A stretch of 64,000 nucleotides of DNA from Dermacentor variabilis (GCF_050947875.1 NC_134572.1:129316105-129380104), one strand, 5' to 3'; shown: positions 10,365-23,059, counted from the stretch's first letter. Notes: a model not told the origin generated them from the sequence alone. Numbers and translations are program-made.

Positions 10365-12596
10365 CAGTAGCCGACCGATTTTCCGGACCTGGAGGGGACC
10401 AAAGAATAGTCCGAATAAAAGAACAGTCAGAAAAATTCGTGAATTGCAAAACCGAACTTCATTCCAGCTAAACTGGACAGAAAAAGTCGCGGGTGGTCTC
10501 TTGTTTTAAATTCCTGCTTTTTGTAACGATGTCTGCTTGCATCTGTGCAAAGGTCATGTTCTCGTCATACACACTAGACAGCAATATTAGAGCGTTGACA
10601 ATGTCTTGTGTGGATGGCTGTGGGCGGCCAGAAGTGTCATCATTAGAGTCCGAGTCACTTTGCGGTGGTGCAGTCACCTGGCGCACGATCTCGTCGTCCG
10701 TAAGCTCTGTGCACAACCTTATGTTGTAGTCAATCACGGCGAACTCGTGAAAAGTAACAGCAGCGGGAAGGTCCACCCATCTGCTGCGCAAATCGGCAAT
10801 CAGCTGCTCGTCGGTGTCAATGTCTTCAGCGGCACTGTTTGCCTCTTCGGTCACGGACTCTTCAGAGTTGCAAAATCCAGCATGCCTAAAACAGTTTGCA
10901 ATCGTCGAAGGCTGAACAGACTTCCAGGCATCCACTGGCATGCCGAGTGCCGAGAACAGGTTAACGGAGTACGTCTTCCTGTTGTCAAATCACATGAGTG
11001 TGCGGCCAAGTAAACGGGCTCGGTAGCACACCTTGAGGTTTTTAATGACCCCTTGGTCCATCGGCTGGAACACACTCATTGCATTAGGCGGCAAGAATTC
11101 AAGACGAATAGCTTGCAGGTAGCTTACGGTGTCGTGCGCCCCGTCGTTGTCTACAACTATTACCATTTGCCTCTTCTGGTGCTTGACCATCTGGTCCAGA
11201 TGGCGAATGTAATCTTCGAACAAGCTTTGTGTTCCAGGCCTTTGTATTGCTGTTGTACCACACAGGCAGGTTCTTCACACGCTTAAAGCAGCACGGGTTT
11301 TTCGCCTTCCTTATCACTAGAAAGGGCAGCTTCTTGGTGCGAACCGCGCTTGCCCTGACAACGACAGTTACCCTCTCCTTACTATGCTTCCCACCTGCAC
11401 AGCCCTCATTAGTAAAGAAAAGTGAATGGTTCGGCAGCATCTTGAAGAATAGGCCTGTCTTGTCACAATTAAAGATGTCTGCAGGAGCATACTACAGACA
11501 GTAGCAGAGCCTTCCACTTACTCATCCGGTAATCCGTGACAGTAGATTGATCCACGGCACCTCTCTCCCCACAATCTTTCTTGCCCATTTTCAAAGCGAG
11601 CATCTCAGCTTTCTGCTTGTGCATGCTGCCCGAAACGGGGAGGTTCTTTGCTAGGACTCCTTTCAACCACAGCTGCAGGGCCTCTTCAAGCTTCAGATAT
11701 TGTCCTTTCCAGTCATTTTGTTAGTTTTGAAGTGCGACTGGTCGACTGCAAACAAGCTCTTTTCTTTGTTTTTCACATAGTCAGACAAGGTCTGTTTGGA
11801 GATATTAAACTCCCTCACGACGTCGACTTGGGTCCGTCCTTGCTCGATAAGCCTGACGATGGCGGCCTTCTTGTCCAATGTCACAGTCGAATATTTTCCA
11901 CGCTTCTTCAACACATTCAGTGGAGGCGGGTAAAAAGCAGGGACCACGGCGTTGAAAACACATCGGCGTTACACTGAATGAACGGCCACAACACACTGAA
12001 ATAGCAATGATATGTTGTACAGTGGCTAGTCATGGCAGGCGATGATTTCAATTGAACTGTACTGGATGAGAGCCGGCGGATCACTGCTGGACGAAAAAAT
12101 GCACGACGCCACCTACGCCTTCAAGGCAAAACTAATGATGATGGCGGTTATCGTGAGCATCACCTGGAGTTCATAGGTGGTGTCCTAAACTGGCCGCGCA
12201 TGACCAGTTTCCGGCTCTCAAAATCGCTTCCACCGCAGGCTACAGGCAAAAGCATGGCCTTTAAAATAGGCCTTTCTTACAACAAGCGCCACCATTGCCC
12301 CGTGAATTTGGACACTTCTTGTACGTGCTAATCAAATTACTATACTGATCCAAACAACTTCAAGTCCGATTCGAAGCAAGTCCGGTTCAAAATTCAAAAT
12401 GGCGTCCTCCCTGACTCATAGAGCTGGTCCGTCACGGCAAATTTTGTCCGGAAAATCGAACTTCTGGCTCTATGTTGTCCGAAAAATCACTCGCAGAAAT
12501 GCATTAGCTCTATGGGAATCCTGATGGTACATTTATTAAGTCTGGAACATCCATCAAGTTCGAATTTCTGGAGCCTGAAAAATCGGTCGGCTACTG
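10365..12596 (-). mobile_element. Tigger/pogo-like DNA transposon with TA target
   Basis: The ends CAGTAGCCGACCGATTTTCC and (inverted) CAGTAGCCGACCGATTTTTC are near-identical, and both sides are flanked by TA. About 2.23 kb long. It holds a broken transposase on the minus strand (10468-11947). Best-preserved full-length DNA transposon in the window. Confidence 0.9.
10468..11947 (-). pseudogene. Tigger-like transposase, frameshifted
   Basis: Pieces occur in order over several frames: a psq-type helix-turn-helix (STVTLDKKAAIVRLIEQG, 11947-11700), a CENP-B-type HTH (AEMLALKMGKK, 11666-11480), the catalytic core with KLPFLVIRKAKNPCCFK (11440-11230), then VIVVDNDGAHD and EFLPPNAMSVFQPMDQGV carrying the second and third catalytic Asp (11223-10990), and the acidic C-terminus (10941-10468). 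At least three frame changes make it inactive. Confidence 0.85.
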
Positions 12597-14159
12597 TACT
12601 TACATGCATTTTACCGCAGACATAATGCAAAAAACTGCATCCACTGCTGCACCAAGAATTCGAGATGATAGCGCTCATCTGCCCCAACTTTGCAATCCAG
12701 TGCACTTTTTTTTTTTTCGAGGATTGCCGATGCACAATTACAAATAAACTAATTCAGCAACAGCTATCACAAGACTGCACACGCCATAAGTCTATTGCTA
12801 GGGTTTTTGAAAGCAAAATAATAGGCACAATGAGATTACTCTGTTCAAGCCTAAGTTGAATGAACTGATAAATGCGAGAGTGAAAACAAAGGATAGACAT
12901 GTTAGCAATGTAACAATACAGCTAAACTGTAAATCCATAGAACTTCTTAATACAGTGAGCAAAACAGGCACACAACTATACACAAAGGTAAACAGGCCAT
13001 AGACAATGTATAAAACACCATATGTTGTTTTGGCTGTAATTACAAGTAGAGCTCATAGCTTAAACAAATGCTGTAGTGGTCATGTGCCTATTGGCTGGCT
13101 AACTGTAAACATTTTTTGCCTACCTTTATTCATTTTTCGTTCCCAAGTACACCAAGAGACTATGTTAGGAAATGCTAGCATTAAATTTTTCTGGGGCCTT
13201 TACAGTTACTAAGAGCACAGTTGCCTCTGCAGGAAATCAAAAGCAGCAAGACGTACCATCTAGACAGTTTACAATTGAAGGAATACAGCAGCAATACAGT
13301 AATGAATAGCATAGCACAGTGCACTCATAGCAAACACCTCCATGTGCCAATACATTGTTTATAATACTCAGAACTATAATTTAAACGTCCACATTGATTT
13401 GAGTCTCATCACGCAGTTTACATGTTACTGCAATCCTGGCCACGTTTGTTGGTTTGATTTGGGAGGCAGCAGTCTAAAGCAAGAGGCTCCAAAACTATTT
13501 GCCTACTAGTAACCTAGGCTTCTCAATTTGAGTTCTACTCCTGACTTATTAGCAGCCACATCAAATCAAACAAAAATGCTGCAACATTCATGCCGACAGG
13601 TGTTATGATTGATTTCTGTGTGCTATTTGTAACCATGAGCTGTCACTTGAATGAATAAGACAGGCAGACAAAAATGAGTAAAAACAGTAAAACGAAGCCC
13701 AATAATTTCCAAGGTATGTTTCTTGCTTTTAAACTAGTAACAACTTGCTTTCATGCTAAGCCTAAGTGTTCTGACACTTCAGGCAAAATTCAGCTCGCTG
13801 ACCTCTTGATTTACTGTGCAATGTGCACACACTAGATTTTACTCTTTTGTATTTTTGTAAATTCTTATTTCTTGCAATATTTATGGTTTTATGATCAAAA
13901 AGCTTCAATGTAGGCTCTAGTGGCATGTTCTGGACCCGTTCCCACCATTTCATGGTTTTAAATGCGCACCTAAATGTATTAGAGGTATTAATATTACCCT
14001 TAATATTACCCCCTATTATTAACTTTACCCTCTATTAATATCTTTTTTCCTTTCCTTTGCTCCAGGTTGGTGCAAAGCATTTATTCTTGCTTGAATGGAT
14101 CCTTGTATCATCCCTGATTGATTCAGCATTTGCCATAATCCCCATGAATATGCTGTGAA
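12597..14159. other. AT-rich intron DNA
   Basis: No gene. A short degenerate tandem (attaatattaccc variants) lies at about 13985-14042. Nothing else recognised. Confidence 0.6.
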
Positions 14160-14650
14160 ATGCTTTTCCTCTTTTTTTTTTAAACAGTATTTCTGATGGC
14201 GTCACAGTTTTGGAGTGACAATATCTTTAGTTGTACTTTTCTTATTGCAATAATTATGCTTTGTCAGAAAGGTAGACAATTCAAGAGTGCAGCAGCCCTA
14301 TAGTATGAAAAAAGATTACAGATATTTCAAGGAAGTAATAGTTTGTCCTAGCATTAGACTATGGGTTCTTAATTTTAAAAGTTTGACATAACTTTAGCTC
14401 TAATCAGACTGCAGCATTCATCCTTGTAGCACTGTCAAACTCAGATCATTCAACATCATTTTTGTATGTCAATCTTTATTACACCATATATAGTTTTGTA
14501 AATAGCTCACCTCCAAGCAAGTTATGCAGAAAACTGGATTTTTCTAATTTCTAAGAAGGTATTTACTATGCAAGAAAACTGAATGAGTATGTTAAATTAG
14601 CACACTGAAATACATGAACTCAGAAAGTCTAATCAAAATTCTATAGGATT
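14160..14650. repeat. Dispersed repeat shared with 39.1 and 34.2 kb
   Basis: About 450 bases align with 39145-39570 (cagtatttctgatgg/cagcatttctggtgg, tgtcagaaag, tagacaatt, gagctcacctccaa) and more weakly with 34130-34632. The 34-kb copy sits at the end of a TTAA-flanked element, so this is probably a fragment of that family. Confidence 0.55.
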
Positions 14651-14732
14651 CAATCTGCATTGTGGCTTGGGATTTGACTCCATGACCTCACGCCTGGCAG
14701 CAGAATACCACAGCGACAGAGTTACTGCAATG
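14651..14732 (-). mobile_element. tRNA-derived SINE fragment (minus)
   Basis: The reverse complement reads ctgtggtattctgctgcc then ggagtcaaatcccaagccac, with a B-box-like core, resembling the tRNA head of the common tick SINE whose tail is at 22480-22690. Confidence 0.5.
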
Positions 14733-14735
14733 AGT

Positions 14736-15511
14736 ACCGTATTCACTCGTTCCTAACGCAGCCTTGCTTGTAATGCACACCCATTTCCCGCGACCGAAAA
14801 AAAGAATTTAAAAAAAAGCGCTCTTGGTTGTAACGCGCACCCATTTGCTGTGACCTAAAAGAAAGAAAAGTCCTTTACAGTACCGCGCACCTCATTCTTC
14901 CATACAGAAATACAACTTTCTCTCATTTGGAAAAAAAAGAAAACAAAAAATTTACTCCCAATGCACTATTGTTGGGATAAATAAAGAAAGTTGCAGTTTC
15001 ACCCGAAAGGCGAAGCATCGATTACGATAGTAAATTAGTAAACAGCTATACGAAAAGTAAGGATAGTAGTTTTATCGGCCGTATAAACTTTTAAACATTT
15101 GCTTACTTAAACTAACAAGCATGGTGTCACGTGTGCACAAGCAAACATGAACACGTCTCACTCAATGACTGCGGAAACTCTTTAAATGTTGGAGCGAGGG
15201 AATTCACCTTTGTGCGGCCTCTCGCTTATACCCGAACTAAGCGACGAGAACACAGCGCGGTCCGCCTAGATGTGTGGACTCTGGTTTATGCTGCACATCG
15301 CTTTCAGTATAGGGGCCGCGCAGTCGCACCGTACGTAGCAGCCACTGGTGTAGAAAGCCTCTCCTGTTTGCGTCAGTCCCGCACACAAGTTCTGGGAGCT
15401 CCGAATGCCCGTGATGCAGCCCAATTTCCATCCGTCTTCGCACACATGATCGCTTTCCTTTTAATTGCAGCATCGTGATGAACTCGGCATGTCATTCAAG
15501 TAAATACGGTA
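14736..15511. mobile_element. TIR element of the ACCGTATTTACT family, short copy
   Basis: Ends ACCGTATTCACTCG and (inverted) GTACCGTATTTACTTG. Internal sequence aligns with 52536-53600: gcgcacctcattctt, catacagaaatacaact and gcggcctctcgctt appear in both. About 260 bases near the right end of the 52.5-kb copy are missing here. No transposase seen. Confidence 0.75.
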
Positions 15512-17150
15512 CTCCATGCTTTGCTATGCAGCTATCAAACCAGTCGCACCGGGATAACTGAATTTGCATTCGATTTGCATGTGAAAATTTTTGTACTATT
15601 CACACACCCCTACCCTAAAGACAATGCCTTTCAGGTAAAAAAGACGTATTGAGACAAATAGAGGCAGTGGTAAGAGTTTTTGCTATCCCTTGAGGCTAAT
15701 CAAACATGAAGCATTAGTGTGTCTATAACCTACGCCTGCACACAACCAGCATAAAGTGATGTTTAAAATGTTATGGAAAAGCAACCTGGCAAATTTGTTG
15801 GCACCAAGCAAAGCTCCAGAAATAATTGAGCTTAACATGTTTAGTCATGACAACTTTCATCTAGTGTTCTTTTTTGAAAAGCAACGCAGCTTTGCTCTCA
15901 AATTTCACCTCGGAATGCACATTCGGGACAACACACTACGTATTGCTGTGAGGCTACACGGAAAGGCAATATTTGCGTATGAAAGCACTTAACACTTACA
16001 CTTCAACTTTTGTGGCAGGTTACACGCACTAAAACATGATGCAGTGCTCCTTATCTTACTAACACTTTGTTATAGCCGTGGCTACGTCTGTCAAAATCCC
16101 CCCCAGCATATATAGACATGGATTTTTCTTAAAGGGGCCCTGTAACACTTCACGAATGGGTTAAATAAACTTATTCATCTGCTAGAAGTGCTACCATGGA
16201 CAACCAGGCCACATAACATTCCTGTACACTCAGCATGGAGCCTAAAACTTTGCTCAAGAAACTTTCTGCTCCTTCTTTTTTGAAATCCCCACCACATTTT
16301 CCTGATACTATCAGACAGCTACACACACAAGTACTATGAGCTGGACATGGATGCTATGACTAAACAGTGCCTCCAGACAGACGCAAGGAAAAGAAGCCTC
16401 ATGATTGTGATGTTTATTGGCATCCTATTTGAAAAGGGGTGGATGCAAATAGTCACCTGTCACCTAGCCTGGTCTATTTATTTAGGTTTTCCTACATTTG
16501 CCACCTTAACTAGACTGATCTTAACTTTCATATTTAAAACCTCTAGTACATCCCTATATCGTACCATTACCTAGGCTTGCAATGACTCCAGTTCTATCAA
16601 TCTCTTCCCTGCTCGTTTTCACCAATACTGTAATCGTGTCTTTCTTATCTCGACTGCTGACCTTACATCCTTTCACCTCCTTTGAATCACAACACTTCTG
16701 GAAGGCGCACACTCCCTACGGGTCTCGCTGGGTGAATATATTGGCAATCTACTACAATGTGCAGTCATTTCAGGTCTTTCTTTGCAGCACACATGACTCA
16801 TCCGGTGGAACACATTTGCTCCGGTATGTTTTTGTCCTCGGGCAAGCCAGCTCAGGCTCCAAATAGCAAGGCACTCCCATTTTCTTTATCATAAAGACCT
16901 TCCTTCCCGATTTCTCGCTTGGCGTTTTTGTGAATATCCATGATCTTTTTTTTTTTTCATTCTTTCTGTATCCAATTTACCATATCCCTCTCCCTCACTT
17001 TCATTTTTTAAGATTCCCGGTTGTCTATGTACACTTTCATTTACCCTGTACTTGGCTGCCAACTTCCTTGACCTCTTTTTCCATTCTGTGTCCACGCTTT
17101 TGAGGTACAGATACTTGCGCACTTTAGCTGGCCCTTTCTTTTCATCCATG
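15512..17150. other. Intron DNA with degenerate retroposon-like sequence
   Basis: 16131-16170 begins ttaaaggggccctgtaacac, as does the repeat at 45926. A minus-strand frame at 17149-16889 reads KVRKYLYLKSVDTEWKKR, then a basic stretch, and looks derived from a repeat; I cannot name it. No host gene seen. Confidence 0.35.
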
Positions 17151-17302
17151 TTCCTTAGTCGTTCTTCAAAAGTAAAAATTTTGCTCTAATTTTACCAATA
17201 GAACATTGGTGTCATCTGGTGACAGGGCACAACGCTACTGTGCCTACGCTATGGCCTCCAAGAACCCTGGAATGTCAAGTACCAAAGCTAGGCAAGATGA
17301 TA

Positions 17303-17333
17303 GGCATGGCAGTCATTGCACCATGTGCAATGA
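17303..17333. repeat. Perfect 13-bp-arm palindrome
   Basis: ggcagtcattgca, a 5-base spacer, then tgcaatgactgcc. Followed by a direct repeat of caatgactg. Could form a hairpin; no function known. Confidence 0.7.
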
Positions 17334-17777
17334 CTGCCAATGACTGTAGGAACAAAAGTAGTGCAAGGTCCTAAGGCTGTGAGAGGGGACGCATTCGAGT
17401 GCCGATAACTCCCCTTACATAAGTAAACTTGAAAGCTTTTCATTGGAAAAGGTATTTGAGACTAACTGTTCCAGACACGTAATACACCTTTCATAAAAGG
17501 TGCTTCATAAGGGTTCCTTTAAATGGTTTACCTTTGCACAGGTGTTGCGAGTGCCATGCAAAACAAACACGCTCTGCGGGTACATGTGCGCAAACAAGGA
17601 GCTGTGCCACATTGCGCATCGGACAAGACTTGGCCATGGCGCGAGCAAGCAGCCATCTGACGCTATGCAAGTGACAGCACCTCAAAGCAACAGGGCAGAT
17701 GCACTTCATGCCACAGAAAAGCCACCTAACAGACACTTTGTCACAAGGGACGTTGCACAACTATAAGTGGCCACATC

Positions 17778-17825
17778 AATGACACGGCTAGCAATTGCAT
17801 TATGACACGGCTAGCAATTGCATTA
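17778..17825. repeat. 23-bp tandem duplication
   Basis: gacacggctagcaattgcattat occurs twice in direct succession without a mismatch, a recent small duplication. Confidence 0.8.
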
Positions 17826-18238
17826 TCCAGCTTTTAAATTATTTTTTTCCCCCATAGGTCAATGAGGTGCATTTAAAACGAGGCTTAGAACTGCTGTTCT
17901 TATTTTCCTGCAGAGGCAAAGCTTGGGACAACAGCAATGCAACTCAAGGCATACTCAACATGTGATGAGCATGGTATGCAGCAAAGCGAAATGAAATTGC
18001 AATAAAAGAGCTCATCCCCACCTGTTCTGTAAACTGCGCATTCAGCAACCTCAAAATTTTCACGTGTTTTCAGTATACAATTTTAAGGTATAAATGTAAA
18101 TTAAACTTCTATGATATCAAACAGCTTGTTTTTACCGACAGTGCAGAGGGCATGCATGATATGTCAGAAAATGATGCAAAATCAGAATGACACAATGGCT
18201 AAGTCGCATTTAAATTCCTTCGACTGGCCTTTCACATG

Positions 18239-19065
18239 CAGCCGACTTCCGTTAATTCGATCCTGACGGGATCTACGAACGTGATCGAATTATCCTGTGG
18301 GTCATGTTAAACGAGTGCAAAAAAATGCCAAAACATACCACTTATTCCTTGGCAGTATTTTTCCTACAATTCTAACACGCCCTCGAATCAAATGAACACC
18401 CCTTTACTATGTGTCCAAAGTAGAAAACTAACATAAATATAACACTAAATCTCCTAAACAAAGTAGCAATTTCACGCACAAAAATTTTTTTAGCAAAAAA
18501 AAAAAAAAATAGGCAAAGGTTTAATATGCGTTGCAAAACAATGGCCGGTTTCCTAAAGTCAGCTTCGCTGCATGGTTTGGGCTTCTTGAAATCAGCTTTA
18601 GCGCAATACGTACGCGTTGGTTTTTGCATCGTTTGTGTCGGTTTTTGCATTTTGTCCGATGGTGCAGGCAGTTGCCAGTTCAATGTTCACGAGAAAAAAA
18701 AAGGTAAGAAAGCCATAAATGCCATAATCAGACATGGCGAGCTACAGTTACTGCTTGAAAATCTTCCTAGGGCAGGCCCAAGATAGGCGTTTTCGATGGG
18801 AGATGACGTGTTTCAAACATTCACTGTCCCCTAAGCTCCACCGAGACAGACACTGCCCTAAAGGGGCCACTAATGGGGTCACTGTCGGGGTCATACATGC
18901 ACGTGCTGACTGGTAAACTTCAAATTATACGGCGAAGGCAAATTTTAAAATCAAAATATTGAAAGTTTGGGCTCATAGAAATGCATAGGTGCAGGCCGAG
19001 ACTTTCGGCTAGGATAAAATTAACAAAAAAATCCAATTAACGGGAGTCGAAGTAACGGACGTCTG
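18239..19065. mobile_element. Tigger-like MITE
   Basis: The left end CAGCCGACTTCCGTTAATTCG and the right end (inverted) CAGACGTCCGTTACTTCGAC are diverged inverted repeats. About 830 bases, no transposase. Internal sequence at 18540-18610 has a duplicated motif (ttcctaaagtcagctt/cttgaaatcagcttt). Confidence 0.65.
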
Positions 19066-20557
19066 CCGTATTTACATACTGTTCTACTCTTATGTGACAA
19101 GTCACATACAGTAAGACACTGTGGGACATTTTTTGTCAATCCTCTTTGTTTACAATGAGCAGACACAGATACAAATTTAGGAAAATTATTCTACCAGTCT
19201 ACACTAACTTTGCATTCTTGCTTTAGCATCACTTTCAGTGCCCTAGAAGCTTATGAATGCTACAAGTGTACATCGCCGCATCGTAATTAGCTCCTGCATT
19301 CCCTCACCGCACTTCACTGCACAAAATCTTCTAGAAATACAAATTGAGAGCTATTTTTTCACTCAGAAATCTCACTACCGAGCTTGAAGGAGTAAGAGCT
19401 TATTTGCACTACTATGTAGAAAAAAAGCCCACTAAGTCTCATTTAAAAGCAGCAAGAACATTGTAAGCACTGCAGATACAATCACAAAAGACTACAACAC
19501 GGTTGGTGCAAAAAACAAGAACAGCAAACATAACATTACTCAACAAGGTGGGGAAAAACAAAAATATAATAAGTGAGCAAATATTGAAAGTTCCTGAATG
19601 GGAATGGGACTGCTGGCAGCAACAACGAAACATCGATAAAATGAAAGTTTGGCCAAGGAAATCTTTAGCACCAGCAAATTTATGCCTACAGCCTGTCGCA
19701 ATACAGAGCTCTCTCTTATAGATAGGAGCTTTCAGTTTTCCTTACCTGTTATGGCAAGAGCACAATTTCCTTCCCATCTAAGCAGGATATCTGGCACATA
19801 TTAGCATGCTTCTTTTTGTGCTTATCATCATACCACCGGATGTTGAGTAAACAAACAAGGAAGACTGGCACCAAGTCAGTCGGCTATGCCACTTGGTAAT
19901 CAGCACTCGAGCATTTCATGGTGTATTCTCATTAGCATCATATTTGGGAGCACCACGTGGCCCATTACAGACAGAATAAATTAGAACTATGTACACATCG
20001 AATGCAGTGACGTGGGCCGAAAAAGTAATCACTTATGTGAAAGGAACAGTGGTGCGATATCATATGTTAATGTTGTAGCAAAACACAGCGTACTGCATGT
20101 CTCACCATAACCACGATAGACAGAGACCTATTCTGACATTGAGAAAATTCTCTCCTTTTTTTTTCATTTTGCATTGTGCAGGCATCAAATGCTCTCAATC
20201 TATCTTGAATGAAATAGGCAAGTACTGCACCCAGATAATGCTATTAAACAAAATACACAACGAAATGCCATGTGTGCGTGAAATTCAAGCATGAACGAGC
20301 CAGCTGATCCAAGAGAGGCAATTTATTAGTATACCGGCCTCATATATTTACGCAATGTTTTGTCTAAATCACGACTGCCAGCCACCAGGCCACACCCAAG
20401 GAAAGCAAAGCAAGCTTTTGCGGCATGTCTCGCAAACCTTGTCGCCTTCACGCATTCCCACTCGAGAAAGGCTTTCAATGTTTGCCCACCTTGGCAGAGA
20501 GACAAGGGAGAGAGAGAGAGAAAAAAAAGAGGACACAAAGAAGCGGACGATACATGC
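19066..20557. other. Intron DNA, no gene
   Basis: AT-rich. A possible small exon flanked by gtaagg at about 19745 (minus strand) has no family similarity and was not called. A GA-rich stretch lies at 20506-20535, just downstream of the GC donor of the HMG exon. Confidence 0.5.
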
Positions 20558-20605
20558 CTGTGACTTCTGAATGCGACTGGCCGCCCGGTTTTCTCTCGCT
20601 TTTTG
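20558..20605 (-). CDS. KMT2C/KMT2D: KMT2C/D HMG box, last part, with GC donor
   Basis: 16 codons, phase 0 to 0: QKARENRAASRIQKSQ, matching the family's VQKARDNRAALRINK helix. Acceptor cctctttgtag. The exon is followed by gcatgt instead of gt: reading on gives a few residues then no sensible continuation, and the nearest GT (4 bases on) would create a stop when joined to the next exon. A GC-AG intron of about 11.4 kb is therefore inferred. The exon is buried in a longer spurious open frame. Confidence 0.85.
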
Positions 20606-21734
20606 CTACAAAGAGGGATACACCAAACGATGACAATCACAAATGCAATCCCGCCCCTTCTACTGGCGGTAGCCACACAAGTGAAACCAAGTGATTTGAG
20701 AGGTGGTGTGTGGCAGAGGGGGGAGAAACAGTCAACAGAAGCAGCGATAGCAGCAGCAGGAAATGCGCTGACAAAAAGGAAAAAAAAAATGTCAAAAGAA
20801 CAGCCAACAATCAACAGAAGCAAAGGATGTTTGGGCATACAGTGCAGCCGAGGAGTGCCATTCGAGGACACTGGTGTGGTGGTCATCTGTGCTCACACTG
20901 TGTGAAAGCTGCAATCTGGCAACTGGGGGATGCAGTATTTTGGTTATGCATAGCAATGCTGGCTTGTTTCGCTTGTTAACTTCTGGATAAACAAATTTAA
21001 AGAATACACGAGAAAATATGGCTGGCAATTAAAAAGAAATGTAAAATCGGTAAATCTAAAGGCTTGTCTCTGATAAAGATGTAACAAGGTACAAGTTTCT
21101 TGGGAGGCGTCTTTCTTGTTATTGATTTTTTTGTTAGATTCATTGTTGTTATGCTCGAATTAGTGCCAAGCTTGCTTCCATTTCGGATTCATAGGGCTTC
21201 CACAATAACACAAAGGGGTTGAGTGCTCAGCAGCTTTAACTAGCAAAAAATGATTTACTTGAATTGAACACCCAACATCACAGAAAAGTGCATTGACATT
21301 TAGCAAAGCTATCACTAGGAGCACTGCAACACAGTACAATGCACGGTTATAATGCAAAACCAATGTGCACAGCTATTTGCATGCAACTCTTTTACCACTA
21401 TCATGTTTACTTTTCTTTTTCAGTCATATCAGATCAGATGAATAAAAAATGTTCCCACTCGAAATCTGTCTCTATAATTAATATTAACAGTTCATTACAT
21501 TGCCTCCCAAAAATGTCGGGCCACATCTTTCAGCAGTGTCAGGGCACCACTTACAAACAACAAGGTTAAGATGCTTAACACAAGCACAAGTACAGTTTCA
21601 CGACTGTGTAGCCCTCCCAAAATAGCTGCCACATGCTTGTCAGTACAAAGTGTGCAAGAATACTGTCCAACGTAGAGGCAATGCAAATAAAAAATAGAAT
21701 ATGCATGGCAAACCACAAAAGGTGAGCAACTCAC

Positions 21735-21808
21735 GAGGTACGGCTGTCGTTTTTCGGGAGGCAGGTTTCTCCAAATCTTTGCGATCTGTTTGGATCGCTC
21801 AACCCAGC
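21735..21808 (-). CDS. KMT2C/KMT2D: KMT2C/D HMG box, middle part
   Basis: 74 bases, phase 1 to 0, acceptor actcgcaacag, donor gtgagt. Reads WVERSKQIAKIWRNLPPEKRQPYL, the HMG-box core with conserved W, KQIAKxWR and PYL positions. HMG boxes bind DNA; the KMT2D HMG region has been linked to H4K16ac/MOF contacts (family knowledge). All core hydrophobics are present. Confidence 0.95.
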
Positions 21809-22337
21809 CTGTTGCGAGTCAAGAACAAAAACGTATGTTGAGTTAGGCTGCACACATTGCCGGGGCATAGCTGTTGCAACAACTAGAAAGGTTTTCCCTT
21901 ACTGAAGCTACTGTCTATTAAATTCTTTAGTTTTACCCCATTCTACCTGCGAGCCTACAGGTATCAATGCCATGCTGTTATCGGTAGCTATTGCAATCCC
22001 GACCATTCTTTTGAATCAAATCATCAATGAGAAAAAGGGTGCAGGATGTTCCACTTCCTAGCTTGCTCTGCCACTCAAAAGCATCAAAACAACAATCACT
22101 GTAAGAGAGAGAGAGAGAAAGTTCACTTCATCTATGCTTCCCATTGCTTCAGCACTCTTAGCATTATATAGTGCTCGATTACATGTTTAAGTAATAATCT
22201 CCTCAGCAGCCCCGAATTTTCCAACTAATTGACAAAGCTTAAAAAGCAATCTTACAGCCCCATGTTACCCCAAGATGCTGACCAGTCTAACAGCAGCTTG
22301 TTGGCTATGGTGTTCCGCTGCTGAGAATACTAGTGTG

Positions 22338-22435
22338 GTGCATACAGACAAGGATATGAGAAAGCAAATGAACACACAGGCACGGCGCTACGAAGGCAGT
22401 GTCTTTTATTGTCCTTGTCTATATGCGCTACACTA
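22338..22435. repeat. Inverted repeat with cagacaagga motif
   Basis: gcatacagacaaggata (about 22341) pairs with tgtccttgtctatatgcgc (about 22415) across 55 bases. The motif family resembles the hairpins at 2991 and 48169. Confidence 0.45.
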
Positions 22436-22477
22436 ATATTCCAAGATAAAATACCCACAAACCCACATTGCAACACT

Positions 22478-22690
22478 AGCGCTGCTAAGCTCAAAGTCGC
22501 GGGTTCAATACGGGGCATGGTATCAGGCCCCATTTCAACGGGGGGCCAAATGTGAAAACATTTGTGTACTTAGATTTAGGTGCCTGTTAAAATATAGGTG
22601 GTCAAAATTAATCTATGTTACTGGTACCCTCCCTGTGACGTGCCTCCCAATAAGACTGCAGTTTTGACATGTAAAACCCCAGAATTTAAT
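22478..22690 (+). mobile_element. tRNA-derived tick SINE
   Basis: Reads gctaagctcaaagtcgcgggttcaatac (A/B-box-type head), then ccatttcaacggggggccaaatg, tgtgtacttagatttaggtg, ggtggtcaaaattaat and gtaaaaccccagaattt. This order is the common tick tRNA-SINE as I know it. Confidence 0.7.
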
Positions 22691-22877
22691 TCAGCGCTGA
22701 CCAGCCTACGTGGGGCAAAGACTTACGCTGCAGCAGTTCTGTCCTGCACAATGTGGGTAAAATCTACACCAGCGAAGAGAGAGTCTGCGCTCTTACGAGC
22801 ACGAGTACGAAACGAAATAAAAAAAAAATGTGTAAATGGCAACAGTGTAGCACCAGCAGGCATGTACGGGCACTCAC

Positions 22878-23059
22878 TTGGGTACTCCAAGCGCAGGCTC
22901 TGGCAGTTGAGATTGGCATAGAGAACGGGTGAGATAGTGGCCCCAGCTCCCAGGGCCTCGTCACTCTCCCATTTGAGGATGTTCTTATGGCCTCCCGAGG
23001 ATGGCAGGTCGGCATCAGGGTCCATCCAAGGGCTTGGGGGCGGTTCAGAGAGCTGAGGA
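22878..23059 (-). CDS. KMT2C/KMT2D: KMT2C/D HMG-box region, first part
   Basis: 182 bases, phase 2 to 1, acceptor attggaatgcag, donor gtgagt. After a Pro-rich lead (QLSEPPPSPWMDPDADLP) it reads KNILKWESDEALGAGATI and SPVLYANLNCQSLRLEYP, aligning with the family's LKWExxEALG...APVLYxN block, the start of the HMG-like region. Confidence 0.92.

Noticed and set aside
19745..19790. Small minus-strand exon before a gtaagg donor
   Set aside because: Reads RWEGNCALAITG with no family match, and it would break the phase 0 join between the HMG exon and the coiled-coil exon.
20326..20886. 186-codon minus-strand open frame
   Set aside because: Different frame from the true 16-codon HMG exon inside it; no family similarity; low-complexity Ser/Phe content typical of chance.
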